A stretch of DNA of 64,000 nt from Ferruginibacter sp. (GCA_025963635.1 JAOQAK010000054.1:58419-122418); one strand, 5' to 3'. Shown: positions 47,601 through 55,664, numbered from the stretch's first letter. Numbers and translations: made by a program. Notes: generated by a model from the sequence alone, not told the origin.

Positions 47601-48425
47601 TAAAGTACGGTAGCGTTGCTCGCTACGTTTAATTTCCGCTGCGGCATCCCGGCTTTCGGTGATATCATTAACCATTGCCAAAAGGCCCTTGTAGTTGCCT
47701 GATTTATCAAACACCTGGTTTATAGCCTGTTTTGTCCAAACCTCTTTGGAACTCCTGGTGATATATTTAAATTCCTGATTTTGTTTACCTTCCGTCCTAC
47801 TGTGTAATGAAGATTTAGCTGTGTTTTTCTTCGATTCTTCATCCATGAAAAACTGGTGCGGTTTTCCCATCATTTCTTCCGGCGAATACTCGAGGATACC
47901 AGCCATTTTTGAATTGACAAGGATTGTGTTGCCATCTTCATCAAATAACCAAATCCCTTCCTGTGCGTTTTCCACTATTCGCCTGTATTTATTTTCACTT
48001 GATATCAGCGAAGTACCTGCTTCGTTTTTAAGCTGTTTTTCTTTCGAGTCCTGTAGTGCCCGCTTGATTTTGGTAACTATTGTAAATAACTTGTCTTTCA
48101 ATACATAGTCCGTGATCCCGGCTTTGATGAATTCGATTAAGTCTTCTTCACCGATTATTGCTGAAACCAAAATAAATGGTGTATCCTGTGCCAACTTTTC
48201 TCTTATCGAAAAAGTAGTTGTCCCGTTAAGGCATGGCAAAGAGTAGTCAGACAAAATGATATCGGGTACGAATTCTCTAAGCGCATTGGTATAATCGACT
48301 TCGTTTTGAACGGCTTTTGATATGTAGTTAAGCCCTCCCCTTTTCAGTTCCCGATGCAATGTTTCCAGGTCATGAACATTATGCTCTGCAATTAAAATCT
48401 TTATTTCATTATTCATAGGTGGCAT
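41631..48425 (-). CDS. Giant soluble histidine kinase: receiver plus about 15 PAS domains
   Basis: 2264 residues with no membrane segments or signal peptide. Order: receiver domain (about 6-125; phospho-acceptor in DIILSDYSLP); then about 15 PAS/PAC units of some 115-130 residues each, mostly closing with a D-I-T-E-R-K-type linker (DITESRD, DITRRKR, DITEKRR, DVTDKVK, DITERKK, DISERKQ, DVTVKKR, DVTEQVI, DVTQRKI); then a phytochrome-type HisKA (ASHDLQEPLR, His at about 2054) and a HATPase (NLISNAIKY, DKGIGI, GTGIGLAI) ending at the C-terminus. PAS units bind small ligands, haem or flavin, or mediate dimerisation; ligands cannot be told here. The N-terminal receiver means it can also be an acceptor. 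The single-domain regulator just downstream is the likely partner. Confidence 0.9.
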   Translation of the reverse strand: MPPMNNEIKILIAEHNVHDLETLHRELKRGGLNYISKAVQNEVDYTNALREFVPDIILSDYSLPCLNGTTTFSIREKLAQDTPFILVSAIIGEEDLIEFIKAGITDYVLKDKLFTIVTKIKRALQDSKEKQLKNEAGTSLISSENKYRRIVENAQEGIWLFDEDGNTILVNSKMAGILEYSPEEMMGKPHQFFMDEESKKNTAKSSLHSRTEGKQNQEFKYITRSSKEVWTKQAINQVFDKSGNYKGLLAMVNDITESRDAAAEIKRSEQRYRTLFEQNLAGIYQSAVNGIILNCNRAFAEMLQYDSPEELIGINIYEHYLSPEARDSAINELLLTEKLSGYETVLKCRDESLLHVLGNISLRNDELTGGQFFDGVIVDITRRKRTEQEMSWLINNTEESFILLDSDLKIASFNNQAEKLYRRYFKKELFKGACILDYVQPERSAVIKEIYKTVLSGAEVADEITITEQSVAIKSFVLKYKPAKDEQGQIIGVFISAIDITEKRRSEHQLITQERRYRALVENGADAVVIITADMKPVYISPSIEKVLGYTEKEAGLIDFFTLFHRDDLAEVKRVWDKVLESPGVPVAGQSVRLLHKDNEWRWCEATMTNMLHDPDINGIVDNFRDVTDKVKAGIEIREKQKLLEQAEANYREIFEKASDGIFIHELETGRVLDMNEKACEMLGCTREEMMRGDAAAFMSRATGYTPAVAMEYMRKAATEGPQLFEWRSQSMDGTLNWVEVNLKLACIAGTDRILAFFRTINDRKNAEIQKEFERRDKEALINTTEDLIWSVNSGFKLMAANRSFINSIKKTVDIILQPGDDLLLEGKFPAEFVFLWKALYTNALKGKSFIEEIYTPAWGKFSESWAEARFNPIYEGDSIIGVACYTRDTTEKKIAEEKLKRSEARLSEAQSVANVGSWETDLATFEVIWSDETCRIFGIENCHPHTSHENFLKFVHPEDKGAVDLAFLGSLKSDSLHSIEHRIITPGGIVKVVEERWHIVNDTRTSSMRAIGTVQDITRRKKTEETVKASELRYRSLIEQATDAICISDATLKFIDINQYACEVFGYTLEEALQLSLTDIFFPEDIVGNPLKIDELKFGKTIRNERRLKRKDGTGVDMEVSTKLMEDGRLIMFGHDITERKKAEQLISESEAKFRAFFENSLDGILLTITDGDILAANPAACKIFQMTEEEICTAGKYGIIDIKDSRTKALITAHQLSGKAKGELTCLRKDGSKFPGEMSSVLFKDSYGQERTSIIIRDISERKQAEEKISATSKDLQYALNDLNKIMDSSLDVICAIDAKGNFIKVSAASEAVWGYRPEELIGKPVINFVYHEDNQQTNQTTAHVMAVNDLNHFENRYIRKDGTLVPIEWSARWDEKDQVRYGVARDVTVKKRMEKALENERKRFLDLFQQAPSCIGVLNGPGHIYEMANPLYLKLTGRKDVIGKRVRDVFSDVEGQGFFELLDKIYTTGETFSGTESLIKLDVGNGELTDFYADFIYQPYKNADGIVEGIFFFANDVTEQVISRKKIEQSELRLKEAQALSHISNWQIDLLTGIHTWSDEFYHILGIRPGDVQASQEAFLSLIHPDDFEYANEMIQKTFVTFEASSFYARINTDDRIQKHVYSEWEFEFDTNNKPIRLYGILQDITERKKAEAELRITNERLSFHLENTPLGFIEWDDQLHLKSWSKQSEEIFGWSAEEFIEKEKNGYTQVYIEDQPKMLKIAEQLIKGEVKNNRVQNRNYRKDGAIIWCEWFNSVLKDKEGRVITIMSLVQDITEKKELEVLLDKSSNLARIGSWEVNLVTNVVYWSPIIKKIHEVTDDDIPDFSTVLNFIKEGESRELITKNILESIDYGKSWISELQLITAKGNELWISASGDAEIIDGKCVRLYGTFQDIDIRKRAELAALATLEEKNTILESIGDAFFALDKTWMVTYWNKEAEKMLVRPKAEIVGHNFWEAFPDWVHSLAFQKFHTAIETNQVIDFEINYAPLEKWYEAISYPSDSGLSVYFKDVTQRKISDLRLVELNKNLQNQASKLAISNDELEQFAYVASHDLQEPLRMITSFLSLLESKYGNVIDDKAKKYIYFAVDGAKRMRGIILDLLEFSRVGRTEDKVEVVNLNEIGKEILALLKKEIADKKAIIRIDPLSVVNSYKAPLRQVFQNLISNAIKYCPEDASPQIHVSMKELKDQWQFAVSDKGIGISEAYFSKIFVIFQRLHNKDEFSGTGIGLAITKKIIEMLGGQIWVVSEIGRGSTFYFTLPKN

Positions 48426-49254
48426 ATTCCGGAGGTTTATTACTGATGATTCTATTGTCTCTAATTAAATATTGCCTTTTGATATTTATCAACCCCTGCG
48501 GCGGCTTTTAAGAGGCCGGCATACGCCAATATATAACTTCTTTAAAGTTGACTCTTCTTTGCTGCAAGCAATTACAATCTTAATTTTTGATGTACTCAAC
48601 CGTTCTTACAGTGTTTTTGAAACTGGTTTGCATGTTTTCCCGGCAATCCCTGGTTGTCGCCATTGATGCGTACCAACCCGCTTTTTGTTACCGGTGAGAA
48701 GCAAAAACAGTATTTAGCATTGATTTAATATGGCACCTTATTGTTATTTAAAATACATAAGCAATGAATTGCATATCTTTTAACATGGTTGTTGAGGGAC
48801 AACATATTTCCAACTATTTAAAATAATCTGAATAAATTAACCCGGAATTAATTGATTTGCAATTACTGCACCAGCTTCACCGGTAACTGCGCCCGGATTT
48901 TTAAATAATGCTGTCGTTGTCTGCACAAAGGCATCGAAGGTCAATAAAAAGGAGAAATACACCTGACCTAAAAAATGCGGAGGACTATTTTGATTGTTTT
49001 ACTATTGTAGTAACATATTGTACTAACGCCGGAAACACTATTTTATTTGGAAGTGATGATTTGTTAAAAACTGTTTTATTTAAAGACAACGTCTTGGGCA
49101 ACGAGTTGTATTAGTTGCCTTTAACATTGTAGGGCTGCTTAATGTAAAGGATAAAACGAGTCCACCAATTTAATCCGACATGCTATGGAAAGGCCTTGCT
49201 AAATTCTGTTTTAGTGTTGTAACAGTTCGTTTTACAGCTGAAACAGCGTGAAAA
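48426..49254. other. Intergenic stretch upstream of the giant kinase
   Basis: Must contain the kinase promoter. A 68-codon plus-strand frame (48908-49114, with KNAEDYFDCFTIVVTYCTNA) has protein-like composition, but no family is recognised and the start is poor. I see no RNA gene or repeat. Confidence 0.3.
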
Positions 49255-49639
49255 GCGAGACACTTAAATTTTATGATGAGTTCGTCAAATACATTCAGTT
49301 AATTCAATATAACTGAGTTTGCATATTCGAAATATTTTAAATTTACATGTAACGCAAACGAGAGATGATATAGTTGATTGGCTTAAAATTCCCTTTGCAA
49401 AAAATTCACTAACTGTCAAGAATATTCGATTTAGCGTTGAACCACCGTTTGATGGTGAAATCATCGTCATTCACAAATTATTTGTAACCAAACGCTCGCA
49501 AATTTTTCTTTGCATAGATATTTCAAAAATTATATTTTTAAGTGGTCCTCCAAAATATCTACTATTATTTACCCAGGAGAATATAGATGGGATTGGGTTT
49601 ACAGAAAGTCTGGAATTTGAACTACTAGAAGCATTGTGA
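49255..49639 (+). pseudogene. Unrecognised gene, probably frameshifted
   Basis: The longest frame (49313-49639) gives about 108 residues without an ATG start: LSLHIRNILNLHVTQTRDDI, VDWLKIPFAKNSLTVKNIRF, PPFDGEIIVIHKLFV, SKIIFLSGPPKYLLLF, IGFTESLEFELLEAL. The frame just before it (about 49264-49312) reads LKFYDEFVKYIQLIQYN and joins naturally after a one-base shift. The two together look like a single small protein disrupted by a frameshift. I do not recognise the family. A real gene starting at TTG 49319 is the alternative. Confidence 0.35.
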
Positions 49640-50192
49640 GTTGGTTTGCGGTACTTATCAAAAGCATATCGACATCTTTTGTTTTGTTGATTTATAATGA
49701 TTCAGGGATAATTTTTATCTAAGCTGCCACACCAAAACCAGTTGGCTAGCTCACAAAAATGCTGAAATGCGGTATCAACCTTCTGTGAAAAAAAAGTCCG
49801 GTCATAACTGCCCTCGGGCAAATGTTACTATTTGAATTTCCCGTTCTGTTTTTTCCTGCGTAGCTTTTTCTTTGTGACATTCCGGGATGAGTATTTTGTT
49901 GGGCGAGTCATAAAGCTTTTTCAACAATTCTTTTGCAGCCAGTTTTACACTTTTCTCCTCTTCCCCGGCAAGTTTTCTTTTCTTAAAAAATCAAATAACT
50001 GTTGGGCGGTTTCTATGTTCTAACGCAACTTTTTGGGTGTTAATTATCAATGGATTATCCTGGTTTAAGCCATTCCCAATTTTTGCCAACACCCCCGCAT
50101 TGCAATTGTACCCCGGTTTGCCGGAAGACAATTCCGCTATGTCGGTTAACGATAAATTTGCTGCAAGTTCAAATTAGAACCGGTATGGTCAT
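49640..50192. other. Decayed stretch including a possible HsdR fragment
   Basis: No intact gene. The minus strand at about 49800-49985 reads EEEKSVKLAAKELLKKLYDS, PNKILIPECHKEKATQEKTE, REIQIVTFARG, which resembles the last 60 residues of type I restriction HsdR subunits (AA-LL-KL...D-WHKD.QTR..V...I). Just upstream another frame gives SLTDIAELSSGKPGYNCNAG, unrecognised. Everything is interrupted by stops. Confidence 0.35.
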
Positions 50193-51095
50193 TTAATCCC
50201 CGTCATTTTTTATATAATAGGGTTCAATATGTATCAGCACATGACCTAACTGATGAATTTTCTCCTGCAAAGTATTTTTGAGTGTGTGCGCAATATCGTG
50301 CCCTTCCTTTACACTAATACCGGCATCAACTTTAGCATGCAGATCAACATGATATACCATGCCGGCTTTCCTAATAAAACATTTTTCGGTTGCCTTTATT
50401 CCGTTTACTGTAAGAGAAACTTTTCTGACAACCTCTACCAAATCGTCATATACATGTTCATCCATAATTTCTCCCAGGGCAGGTCTAAAAATTAAATAAC
50501 TGTTATAAAGAATAAATCCTGAAGCAAAAAGTGCAGCCCAGTCATCTGCTGTCTCATAGCCTTTCCCTAAAATCAATGCAATAGAAATTCCAATAAATGC
50601 AGCCACTGATGTGATGGCATCACTCCTATGATGCCAGGCATCGGCTTTTAATGAAGAACTATTGGTTTCCTTACTTTTTTTAATGACTATCCTGAAGGAA
50701 ATTTCTTTCCAAATAATAATTGTACCTAAAACAAGAAGTGTCCATGATTCAGGTAATGCATGGGGCGTACCAATATTCTTAATACTTTCATAGGCAATAA
50801 TGGTTGCCGAAGTAATTAAAAAACCAACAACAAGAAAGGTAATGAGTGGTTCGGCCCGCCCATGGCCATATGGATGATTTTTATCAGCTGGCCGGTTTGC
50901 ATATTTTAATCCAAATAAAACCAAAAGAGAAGAAAAAATATCAGTGGTAGATTCAATAGCATCTGCAATTAAAGCATAAGAATTGCCAAAAAAACCGGCC
51001 AGGCATTTTACGCCTGCTAAACCCACATTTCCTATGATGCTAAAATAAGTCGTCCGTACTGCAGTCTTTACGTTTTTATTGGTCGTCAGGTTCAT
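50193..51095 (-). CDS. Cation diffusion facilitator (CDF) family exporter
   Basis: 300 residues with six hydrophobic helices. The metal-site motifs are ALIADAIESTTD in helix 2 and KADAWHHRSDAITS in helix 5; HPYGHGRAEPL is the cytoplasmic loop hallmark. The C-terminal cytoplasmic ferredoxin-like domain (about 205-300: GIKATEKCFIRKAGMVYHVD, LHAKVDAGISVKEGHDIAH, LGHVLIHIEPY) binds regulatory metal. CDF proteins export divalent cations such as zinc, iron or manganese by proton exchange. The helix-2 site has D-x-x-x-x-x-D without the usual His, so the preferred metal is uncertain. It stands alone between decayed regions. Confidence 0.88.
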   Translation of the reverse strand: MNLTTNKNVKTAVRTTYFSIIGNVGLAGVKCLAGFFGNSYALIADAIESTTDIFSSLLVLFGLKYANRPADKNHPYGHGRAEPLITFLVVGFLITSATIIAYESIKNIGTPHALPESWTLLVLGTIIIWKEISFRIVIKKSKETNSSSLKADAWHHRSDAITSVAAFIGISIALILGKGYETADDWAALFASGFILYNSYLIFRPALGEIMDEHVYDDLVEVVRKVSLTVNGIKATEKCFIRKAGMVYHVDLHAKVDAGISVKEGHDIAHTLKNTLQEKIHQLGHVLIHIEPYYIKNDGD

Positions 51096-51422
51096 CCTAC
51101 CGGGATTTTGAGCTGCGAAGTTAATTAAATATCATGCGATGGCTTTATTGCGCTATTTGCAGTGTTAACCTAATTTCTCAACGAATTGAAGCCCCTTCCC
51201 TACCTTTTATGAAATCTGATCTCAAACCCAACGAGCCACGCTTGGGAGCGTGGCTCGTTTCCGGGCTCTGAAAAGTCTATTTAAAAGGGACAAACATCGC
51301 CGTTTACCCCTTAACAAATCTTACTCTTAACTATAAAACTCGATTGCAGTACCCTTTGCAAATTCCTCACAAAGATTAAACGCTTTTTGTGTTCTCATTT
51401 GCCTCGTACCTCCAAACAATAA
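51096..51422. other. Spacer with a strong hairpin
   Basis: No gene apart from the perfect 12-bp hairpin at 51230-51259. The part near 51300-51420 may be the far end of the decayed integrase. Confidence 0.4.
51230..51259. repeat. Perfect 12-bp inverted repeat
   Basis: AACGAGCCACGC (51230-51241) and GCGTGGCTCGTT (51248-51259) pair perfectly around TTGGGA. There is no long T run on either side, so it is not a typical terminator. It lies upstream of the CDF gene and downstream of the integrase remnant. Confidence 0.7.
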
Positions 51423-52023
51423 TGATTTCAGTTTTGCTTCATCGAGCCCTCAAAAACAACTTGTTTCTTTACCGGCTGGATATATCCGGTTTCATCAAAT
51501 TCGAATAAAACATTTACAAATCTTACCAGCTACTTTTCTCGTTTAGAGAGTGCTTTAAATTCCTTGTCACCGATTTTTTTTGAAAGATAATCTTTTCCAA
51601 CCGCCGAGTCAAAGTGGTCAATCTGTTGCGAATCCATATACCGCGTGATCTTTCTCCACGCTTGAAGATGGATGCCAGTTCAGGTGTTCGTAATGGATTC
51701 AACAATGATGTTCCCTTCTAAATGAAATAAAAGACCACTATCCAAGACGTCATCCAAATTAATTACATCAGATAGAAAAATGTCCATATGTATTTGCACC
51801 CGTTTCTTTGGAGCCAATGAGGATGGTTCTGCTGCTGTAAGCGGGATGTGCTGAAGTAGAAATTGCCTATCTATTTGCAATCCCAATTTTCCGCGAAATC
51901 AATGTTTACTTCAAGCAAAGGCAATTGTTTTTTTAGCGGTGATTTTAAACTTTGATTACTGATCACCTCCATCAAACCATAGCTCTTATAGTCAAAGTTT
52001 GCGAGCAAATTTTTCTGTTTCAT
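51423..52023 (-). pseudogene. Decayed tyrosine recombinase/integrase-like region
   Basis: On the minus strand, after an in-frame TGA, the segment 51675-51520 reads TGIHLQAWRKITRYMDSQQI, DHFDSAVGKDYLSKKIGDKE, FKALSKREK, then a TAG, then LVRFVNVLFEFDETGYIQPV, KKQVVFEGS before another stop. This matches the N-terminal SAM-like DNA-binding domain seen in many Bacteroidota integrases (AWR...YM...I..Y....G..YL......E...LS...K.LVR....L.EF.ETG.I). The catalytic domain is missing. The upstream part includes a 50-codon frame (51871-52023, MKQKNLLANFDYKSYGLMEV) of unknown family that may be the original 5' end. At least two stops make it non-functional. Confidence 0.5.
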
Positions 52024-52183
52024 GACTTCCTTTTTTTATTTATTTGAATAACGTTGGAAATTGCCAATTCAAATCTGAATCAGACTGTAAATAAATAATC
52101 AGAAAATGGATAATTCTGGAGATATGGAAATACGAAAACTTCATAAATAAAAATAACCTGTAGGTGTTAGCGGGCAGTATGTC

Positions 52184-53463
52184 TTATGTGATATGGACAA
52201 AGATATTTTGCAAGTTCAGTTGAAAAACATGTTTCCCGGTTTTATAGAAATAGGTAATTTGAATGTCTGACTGCTCGCAGATTTGCTTTATGATGGATAA
52301 CCCCAATCCAATTATGCAGACTATTCGTTTCTTCCTTATAAAAACGCATGAAAATCCGTTTGGAGTCAAGCACTTTTGGGGAGCCGGTATTGCTAACGGT
52401 AAGTTGATGGGACTGCAAATAAATGTCGATGCTGCCACCTTTGATATTGTGCCTGCTGGCATTACTTAGTAAATTGTTCAGTAAGATGTCGGTCAGATCC
52501 CCATTGGCCCGAATGGCTCCTTCCTGCAGGTGACAATCCAGGTTGATTTCATTATTCTTCCATAATTCCTGGAGCTGCTGCACTTTTTTTTCAATCCTTT
52601 CTTTAAGGTTGACGGCACTAACCTGTTCAAACTGCTGATTCTCGATCTTTGCCAGCAATAGCAGCGACCCACTGAGCCTGGAAAGCTTTTTTACCTCAGC
52701 ATAGATTTCTTTCATTTCTTCGCTTTGTACTTCGGTAAGATCTTCTCTTTGAATGATCAAATCCAATTTAGACCGTATAATCGCCAGGGGTGTTTGCAAC
52801 TCATGCGATGCATTTTCTGTAAATTCCTTTAAAACCTGGTACTCTTCCTCCGCCTTTTGAATGGTATGTTTCAGACTGTCATTTAGAAATACAAATTCCT
52901 CAATGCCTGTTTGAGGCAAACTTACTTGTTTTATTTTCCCCAATTTATAACTACGCATGGCGGCAATCGTATCGTAAAAAGGTTGCCATAGCCTGTGCAG
53001 CAAGATGCGGTTAATCAATAGTGCAACAATAAGAATTACAAGGATGGTCGAAAGAGTGACCAGGATAATTGTCACAGCCAGATCGTGCGTTCCTGCCAAT
53101 GGTCTCAGAAGAGTTACCTGGTATATCTGCCCCTCAACCGGTAGGGTAAAAATAAATTTCCGAAAGGTGCCGGCTGCGCTTTCCAAACTGTCGTATGCCT
53201 TTACAAAAGAAGAATGAATTCCGGTAATGGGCTGCCTAACCAACGCATAATCAACCCGCACTTCGCCCCATACGATCGAACACGGTTAAATGTCCCGTCT
53301 GTAGTGCATAACGTTCCATTCTTGTTTTTCGATGATTCAATACTTCATCAACTTCCTGGATCAGAATATAGTTCAGTAAAAAATAATAGACGATGCTCGA
53401 TAATAAAAACACAAAGACCATTACCAGCAGGACAATACGGTTATATCGGGTAAAGAGTTTCAT
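52184..53463 (-). pseudogene. Sensor histidine kinase gene with two frameshifts
   Basis: The first frame from ATG 53463 gives a membrane helix (IVLLVMVFVFLLSSIVYYFLL) and start of a sensor part (RMERYALQTGHLTVFD). A shift between about 53262 and 53288 leads to the main frame (VRVDYALVRQPITGIHSSF), a second helix (LAVTIILVTLSTILVILIVA), the H box ENASHELQTPLAIIRSKLD and the N box LLNNLLSNASRHN. One extra base at about 52310, absent from the copy at 40152, destroys the G box; the right frame (GLGLSIIKQICEQSD) continues to 52184. With both indels repaired it would be a CusS/OmpR-partner type kinase. It begins 15 bases after the response regulator gene. Sequencing error could explain one indel. 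Confidence 0.7.
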
Positions 53464-53478
53464 ACACAGTAAATTAAC

Positions 53479-54165
53479 TTAACCATGATAAACAAACCGG
53501 TAACCCATGCCATAGACCGCTTTAATATAATCAGGACATCCGGCTTGCATGAGTTTTTTACGTAGGTTCTTGATATGAGAATAAATAAAATCATAGCTAT
53601 AGGCCATGTCAATTCCATCACCCCACAGGTGTTCTACAATTGCTTCCTTAGTGACTACCCTGTTCTTATTACCCAGAAAATACAAGAGCAAATCATGTTC
53701 CTTTCGTGTAAGGGCAATGATTTCGTCTTTGGATTTTAAGGTTCTGTCCGACAGGTCCAAAGTCAGTTCATCAAGCACAATCTGGTTATTGCCTCCAAAG
53801 GATTTACGCCGTACAATTGCTGAAACCCGGGATGCCAACTCGGGTAAATGAAAAGCTTTGGCCAGGTAATCATCAGCCCCGATTGAAAGCCCCATGACTT
53901 TATCATCCAGCGAGTTTTTGGCACTGATGATTAACACCCCTTCTGTTTTCCTGGCTTTTCTTAATTCCTTTAAAAATATCCAATCCACTTCCTGCGGGAG
54001 TGTAATATCCAAAATGATACAAGCGTATTCATACACATGGATTTTTTCAATGGCCTCTTGATAATCATAGGCAACTTCACAGGTGAATTGTTCACTGCTA
54101 AGATAAGCGCAAATGTTATCAGCTAACTTTTTTTCGTCATCAATAATGGAGGACAGATTTGCCAC
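53479..54165 (-). CDS. OmpR-family response regulator
   Basis: 228 residues. Receiver domain with the acidic DDEKK (9-13), phospho-acceptor Asp53 in CIILDITLP, Ser/Lys in IISAKNSLDDK. The conserved K-P-F segment is changed to YLAKAFHLPEL, so the usual Pro after the Lys is missing, and the loop after Asp53 (QEVDWIF) lacks the normal Gly. The C-terminal winged helix is normal (LTRKEHDLLLYFLGNKNRVV, VYGMGYRFVY). It forms a pair with the frameshifted kinase 15 bases downstream. Because its kinase is broken and two conserved receiver residues are altered, the system may be decaying. Confidence 0.85.
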   Translation of the reverse strand: MANLSSIIDDEKKLADNICAYLSSEQFTCEVAYDYQEAIEKIHVYEYACIILDITLPQEVDWIFLKELRKARKTEGVLIISAKNSLDDKVMGLSIGADDYLAKAFHLPELASRVSAIVRRKSFGGNNQIVLDELTLDLSDRTLKSKDEIIALTRKEHDLLLYFLGNKNRVVTKEAIVEHLWGDGIDMAYSYDFIYSHIKNLRKKLMQAGCPDYIKAVYGMGYRFVYHG

Positions 54166-54482
54166 GGCATTAAATTCTTCGACAAAGTTTTCAATCGCTT
54201 TTAAATTAGCAATGGAAGTAATCCTGCACCATTAATGCTACTGGTAAAAAGCCTGATTTACGTTTTGGATAAATGTTGGAGATATTCCGGAGCGTCCCGG
54301 ATTTCCTATATAGCTGTTTAAAAATAATTTCAACACTCCCCATATATATTTTTATCGCCACTAATTATACGAATTTGCACGAATAAAAATCAATTAAACT
54401 AAAAACCCTCGTGCACATTCGTGCATTCGTGGCATAATTAAAAAATTTAAACAGCCTCTAAAGCAAATCCGATCATTTTTCT
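54166..54482. other. Intergenic region with hairpin repeat
   Basis: No gene. Most of the second half is the MITE-like element at 54311-54460. The first half should hold the promoter of the response regulator gene. Confidence 0.5.
54311..54460. repeat. MITE-like hairpin repeat, copy 2
   Basis: TAGCTGTTTAAA at the left end and TTTAAACAGCCTCTA at the right end are inverted. The interior is self-complementary (GCCACTAATTATACGAATTT against ATTCGTGCATTCGTGGC). It shares ends, inner words and length with the element at 17711-17854. Confidence 0.6.
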
Positions 54483-55664
54483 TTATAAAGTATTTGCAGA
54501 ATCAAGTTTGGTACCCTCCTTAATTTCCTCTGTAGCGCTTTTTACAAGCGTATCTCCGGGAGTAAGGTTTCCATATATTTCTACTTCATCATCTTCCTCA
54601 CGTCCTTTTTTCACCGTTTCTTTTTTAGCTCTGCCATTGATTACTTTTATCACGTATATTGATTCATTTGAATTTACCAAGGCCGTTTTCGGTACAACAA
54701 AAGAACTATCCTTTGCCGGCAGCGGTATAAGCACTTCAGCCACCATACCCGGCAACAATTTATGACCCGTATTACGAACATCCATTTCTATTCTTTGTGA
54801 GCGAAGGCGGTTATCCAAGGCACCTGCCAACCGTTGTATTGTAGCTTTAAAAATTTCTCCTGGCAAAGATTTTAATGTAAAGGATACCTCCGATTTCTGA
54901 TTAAGAAAAACGGAATAGGCCTCGGGTATTGCTACAACCAATCGTAGCTTCTCCTGCTCCTGCAAAGTAAACAGGGGCAGTTCAGAACCTTTGCCTGAAG
55001 GTCCAACATAGGCGCCGGCGCTAACATTCCGTGAGGTGATTACGCCACTGAATGGTGCACGGATCGTAAGATAACTCCTGTTGTCTGTCATCTCCTGTAA
55101 GGACGCTTTAGCTGATTGCAATTGAGCATAATCTGATTTCTGACGGGCCAAGGCTATATCCAGGTCATTAGGGGAAATGGTGCCTGGTGTTTTACTCGTA
55201 TTCAGTAAACGTTCATAATTAGCTTTGCTGGCAATGTAGAGCGCTTCCATTGATTGTAGCCTGGAAGCCGCAGCCGATTGTTGAGAGCTTATTTCGGGGG
55301 CCTCCATCACACTCAATACTTGTCCCTTAGTCACTATAGATCCAACATCTACATTTAATTCTTTTACAAAGCTGTTTACTTTGGCATAAAGATCTACTTG
55401 CTGAAAAGCGATAAGCTCACCTGGTATTTGTAGCGATGTTGACAGTTTACCCTTTTGTAATGAAAAGACCGCTACCCCGGAAGTTTCCGTTCTTTGTGTA
55501 TTCTTTTCCCGTCCTTCTGATGAACTACAGGAGGGCAGAAACAGGGAAGCCAGCAGGTATAGAGGCAAGATATGATACCAGGATACCGGATACTGGATGC
55601 TGGATACTGGATACTGGATACTGGATAACGGATACCGGATACTGGATATTTGATACTTATACAT
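54483..55664 (-). CDS. RND efflux periplasmic adaptor subunit (HlyD/AcrA type)
   Basis: 393 residues. A lipoprotein-like segment (LPLYLLASLFLPSCSSSEG, Cys at about 45) anchors it. The adaptor then has the biotinyl-lipoyl-like domain (ELIAFQQVDLYAKVNSFVKE, VGSIVTKGQVLSVME), a coiled-coil hairpin (about 110-190), the second lipoyl half (IRAPFSGVITSRNVSAGAYV) and beta-barrel domains. It links the inner-membrane pump and TolC-like channel encoded just upstream. Oddity: the first 28 residues (YQISSIRYPLSSIQYPVSSI...) are a translated 7-bp tandem repeat, so the original start may have been altered by repeat growth. It starts 13 bases after the stop of the pump gene. Confidence 0.87.
   Translation of the reverse strand: MYKYQISSIRYPLSSIQYPVSSIQYPVSWYHILPLYLLASLFLPSCSSSEGREKNTQRTETSGVAVFSLQKGKLSTSLQIPGELIAFQQVDLYAKVNSFVKELNVDVGSIVTKGQVLSVMEAPEISSQQSAAASRLQSMEALYIASKANYERLLNTSKTPGTISPNDLDIALARQKSDYAQLQSAKASLQEMTDNRSYLTIRAPFSGVITSRNVSAGAYVGPSGKGSELPLFTLQEQEKLRLVVAIPEAYSVFLNQKSEVSFTLKSLPGEIFKATIQRLAGALDNRLRSQRIEMDVRNTGHKLLPGMVAEVLIPLPAKDSSFVVPKTALVNSNESIYVIKVINGRAKKETVKKGREEDDEVEIYGNLTPGDTLVKSATEEIKEGTKLDSANTL
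55573..55652. repeat. 7-bp tandem repeat inside the adaptor gene start
   Basis: About ten copies of a 7-base unit (ATCCAGT on the minus strand, with variants ATCCGGT, ATCCGTT, ATCCAGC, and one 8-base unit ATCCTGGT). Three units encode the seven residues IQYPVSS, so loss or gain of single units would shift the adaptor reading frame. Confidence 0.85.

Noticed and set aside
55573..55652. CRISPR array
   Set aside because: The repeat has 7-base units without spacers, so it is a simple tandem repeat.
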